A stretch of DNA of 6,699 bases from contig JAEZED010000106.1 in NCBI GenBank assembly GCA_023417885.1, positions 1 to 6,699 on the forward strand, given 5' to 3'. Positions 6,277 through 6,699 of this stretch are shown one piece after another (within the stretch, counting starts at the first letter, position 1; each line of letters begins with the position of its first letter). Below the pieces are notes generated by a model. The model saw only the letters and a program-made list of their open reading frames with translations, ran no database searches and was not told the origin of the DNA. The position numbers were made by a program, and so were the translations under genes. The DNA is from Planctomycetota bacterium (GTDB lineage Bacteria; Planctomycetota; Phycisphaerae; Tepidisphaerales; Tepidisphaeraceae).

Positions 6277-6540
6277 TCACGCCTGGGCGGCTTCGGGCTT
6301 GTAGTTCCGCTTTGCCGGCTTTACGACCAGGCCGTTGCGCAACGCCTTGGCGCTGACTTGGATCCGGACGACGCGCCCGTCGATCACGGCGCGCACCTTC
6401 TGGAGGTTCGGCTTGAACTTACGCTTGGAGATGCCGGTGATCTTGGTGCCGACGCCGCCGAGGTACTTGGCCTTGCCGCGGATCGTCTTCTGGCGGCCGA
6501 TCGTCGTCTTCTTACCGGTAAAGTAGCACTGGCGGGGCAT
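6277..6540 (-). CDS. rpmB: 50S ribosomal protein L28
   Basis: This 87-residue basic protein is a late-assembling component of the large ribosomal subunit. It begins PRQCYFTGKKTTIG (residues 2-15), the usual L28 start with the TGK motif. It continues with RGKAKYLGGVGTKITGISKR (21-40), FKPNLQKVR (42-50) and IQVSAKALRNG (60-70). The GGVG...TGISKR segment marks the longer L28 form, as in Thermus, rather than the E. coli form. Only one cysteine (Cys5) is present, so this is not the zinc-binding variant with paired CxxC motifs. The ATG at 6540 is chosen because AGGAG lies 6 nt upstream and the conserved domain starts immediately. An in-frame ATG at 6597 would add 19 unrelated residues. No neighbouring rpmG is seen in this window. 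The Ala/Glu/Gln-rich C-terminal tail (about 81-87) is short and probably flexible. Confidence 0.97.
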   Translation of the reverse strand: MPRQCYFTGKKTTIGRQKTIRGKAKYLGGVGTKITGISKRKFKPNLQKVRAVIDGRVVRIQVSAKALRNGLVVKPAKRNYKPEAAQA

Positions 6541-6546
6541 ATCGGG

Positions 6547-6551
6547 CTCCT
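6547..6551 (-). promoter_or_regulatory. Shine-Dalgarno AGGAG fixing the rpmB start
   Basis: On the minus strand AGGAG stands 6 nt before the ATG at 6540. It supports the 87-residue L28 over the 106-residue extension beginning at 6597. Confidence 0.8.
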
Positions 6552-6605
6552 GAACATCTTGCCGGCGGCACCGTTGCCGGGCCGGGCTGCTGGGCATTGA
6601 CCAAG

Positions 6606-6636
6606 GCGGCGGCCGGAGGAGATCCGCGGCCGCCGC
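6606..6636. other. GC-rich inverted repeat upstream of rpmB
   Basis: Bases 6606-6614 (gcggcggcc) pair exactly with 6628-6636 (ggccgccgc), giving a 9-bp stem with a 13-nt loop in which gga/tcc can pair further. It lies 66-96 nt upstream of the rpmB start. It may be part of the rpmB leader or the end of a gene beyond the window. No clear promoter or T-run is visible nearby, so its role is open. A smaller 5-bp stem (6566-6570 with 6575-6579) lies closer to the start. Confidence 0.3.
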
Positions 6637-6669
6637 AGCGTCGGGAAGAGTAGGGCGCCCCCCCGCGGC

Positions 6670-6699
6670 GGGGGCGGGGGGGGGGGGGGGGGGGGGGGG
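6670..6699. other. Terminal poly-G run, probable sequencing or assembly artefact
   Basis: From 6670 to the end all bases are G except one C at 6675, and 6676-6699 is an unbroken run of 24 G. It ends the sequence abruptly. Such runs at contig ends are typical of two-colour Illumina dark-cycle calls or failed extension in a GC-rich stretch. A genuine G-tract cannot be excluded, but it should not be read as biology without raw-read support. Confidence 0.7.

Noticed and set aside
6541..6597. N-terminal extension of L28 to an ATG at 6597
   Set aside because: The added 19 residues do not resemble any L28 and the Shine-Dalgarno at 6547-6551 serves the ATG at 6540.
6256..6600. Plus-strand 114-codon ORF over rpmB
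   Set aside because: It is antisense to the clearly recognisable L28 gene and lacks an identifiable motif.
1..6699. CRISPR arrays, tRNA or rRNA genes, insertion sequences
   Set aside because: No regularly spaced repeats, cloverleaf-like sequence, rRNA stretch, transposase or terminal inverted repeats were seen.

Overview
The window is GC-rich chromosomal DNA (about two thirds G+C by eye) from a bacterium. It holds six protein-coding genes and no RNA gene, mobile element or CRISPR array. The genes are housekeeping or envelope functions: a glycosyltransferase, a tRNA thiolase, a small possible lipoprotein, a DUF418 membrane protein, a CLC chloride transporter and ribosomal protein L28. The L28 is the longer bacterial form with the GGVGxKxTGISKR segment, as in Thermus. 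Together with the GC-rich style this would fit a Planctomycetota-like or other deep-branching Gram-negative genome, but nothing in the window settles the taxonomy.

Layout. Bases 1-136 hold no convincing gene, only two near-identical hairpin repeats downstream of the first gene. On the minus strand, reading right to left, come a DUF418/YeiB-like membrane protein (2769-4163), a 93-residue secretin-N-like possible lipoprotein (2255-2536), the tRNA 2-thiouridylase mnmA (1091-2212) and a family 9 glycosyltransferase (137-1042). The last three are 42 and 48 nt apart and probably form one transcript. A 232-nt GC-rich gap full of hairpins separates them from the DUF418 gene. On the plus strand a CLC chloride transporter with C-terminal CBS domains (4281-6206) diverges from the DUF418 gene across a short region with one AT-rich island. 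It converges on rpmB (6277-6540, minus), and the two genes share a perfect 12-bp hairpin that looks like a bidirectional terminator. The last 24 bases are an unbroken G run, most likely a sequencing or assembly artefact at a contig end.

No previously undescribed multi-gene system is evident. The points most worth a second look are: the CLC protein, which keeps the gating glutamate but has valine at the internal proton-glutamate position of E. coli ClcA; the tiny orphan protein carrying a secretin-type repeat next to mnmA; and the mnmA leader, which has a GTG start, no Shine-Dalgarno sequence, a hairpin three bases upstream of the start and an in-frame eight-codon mini-ORF.
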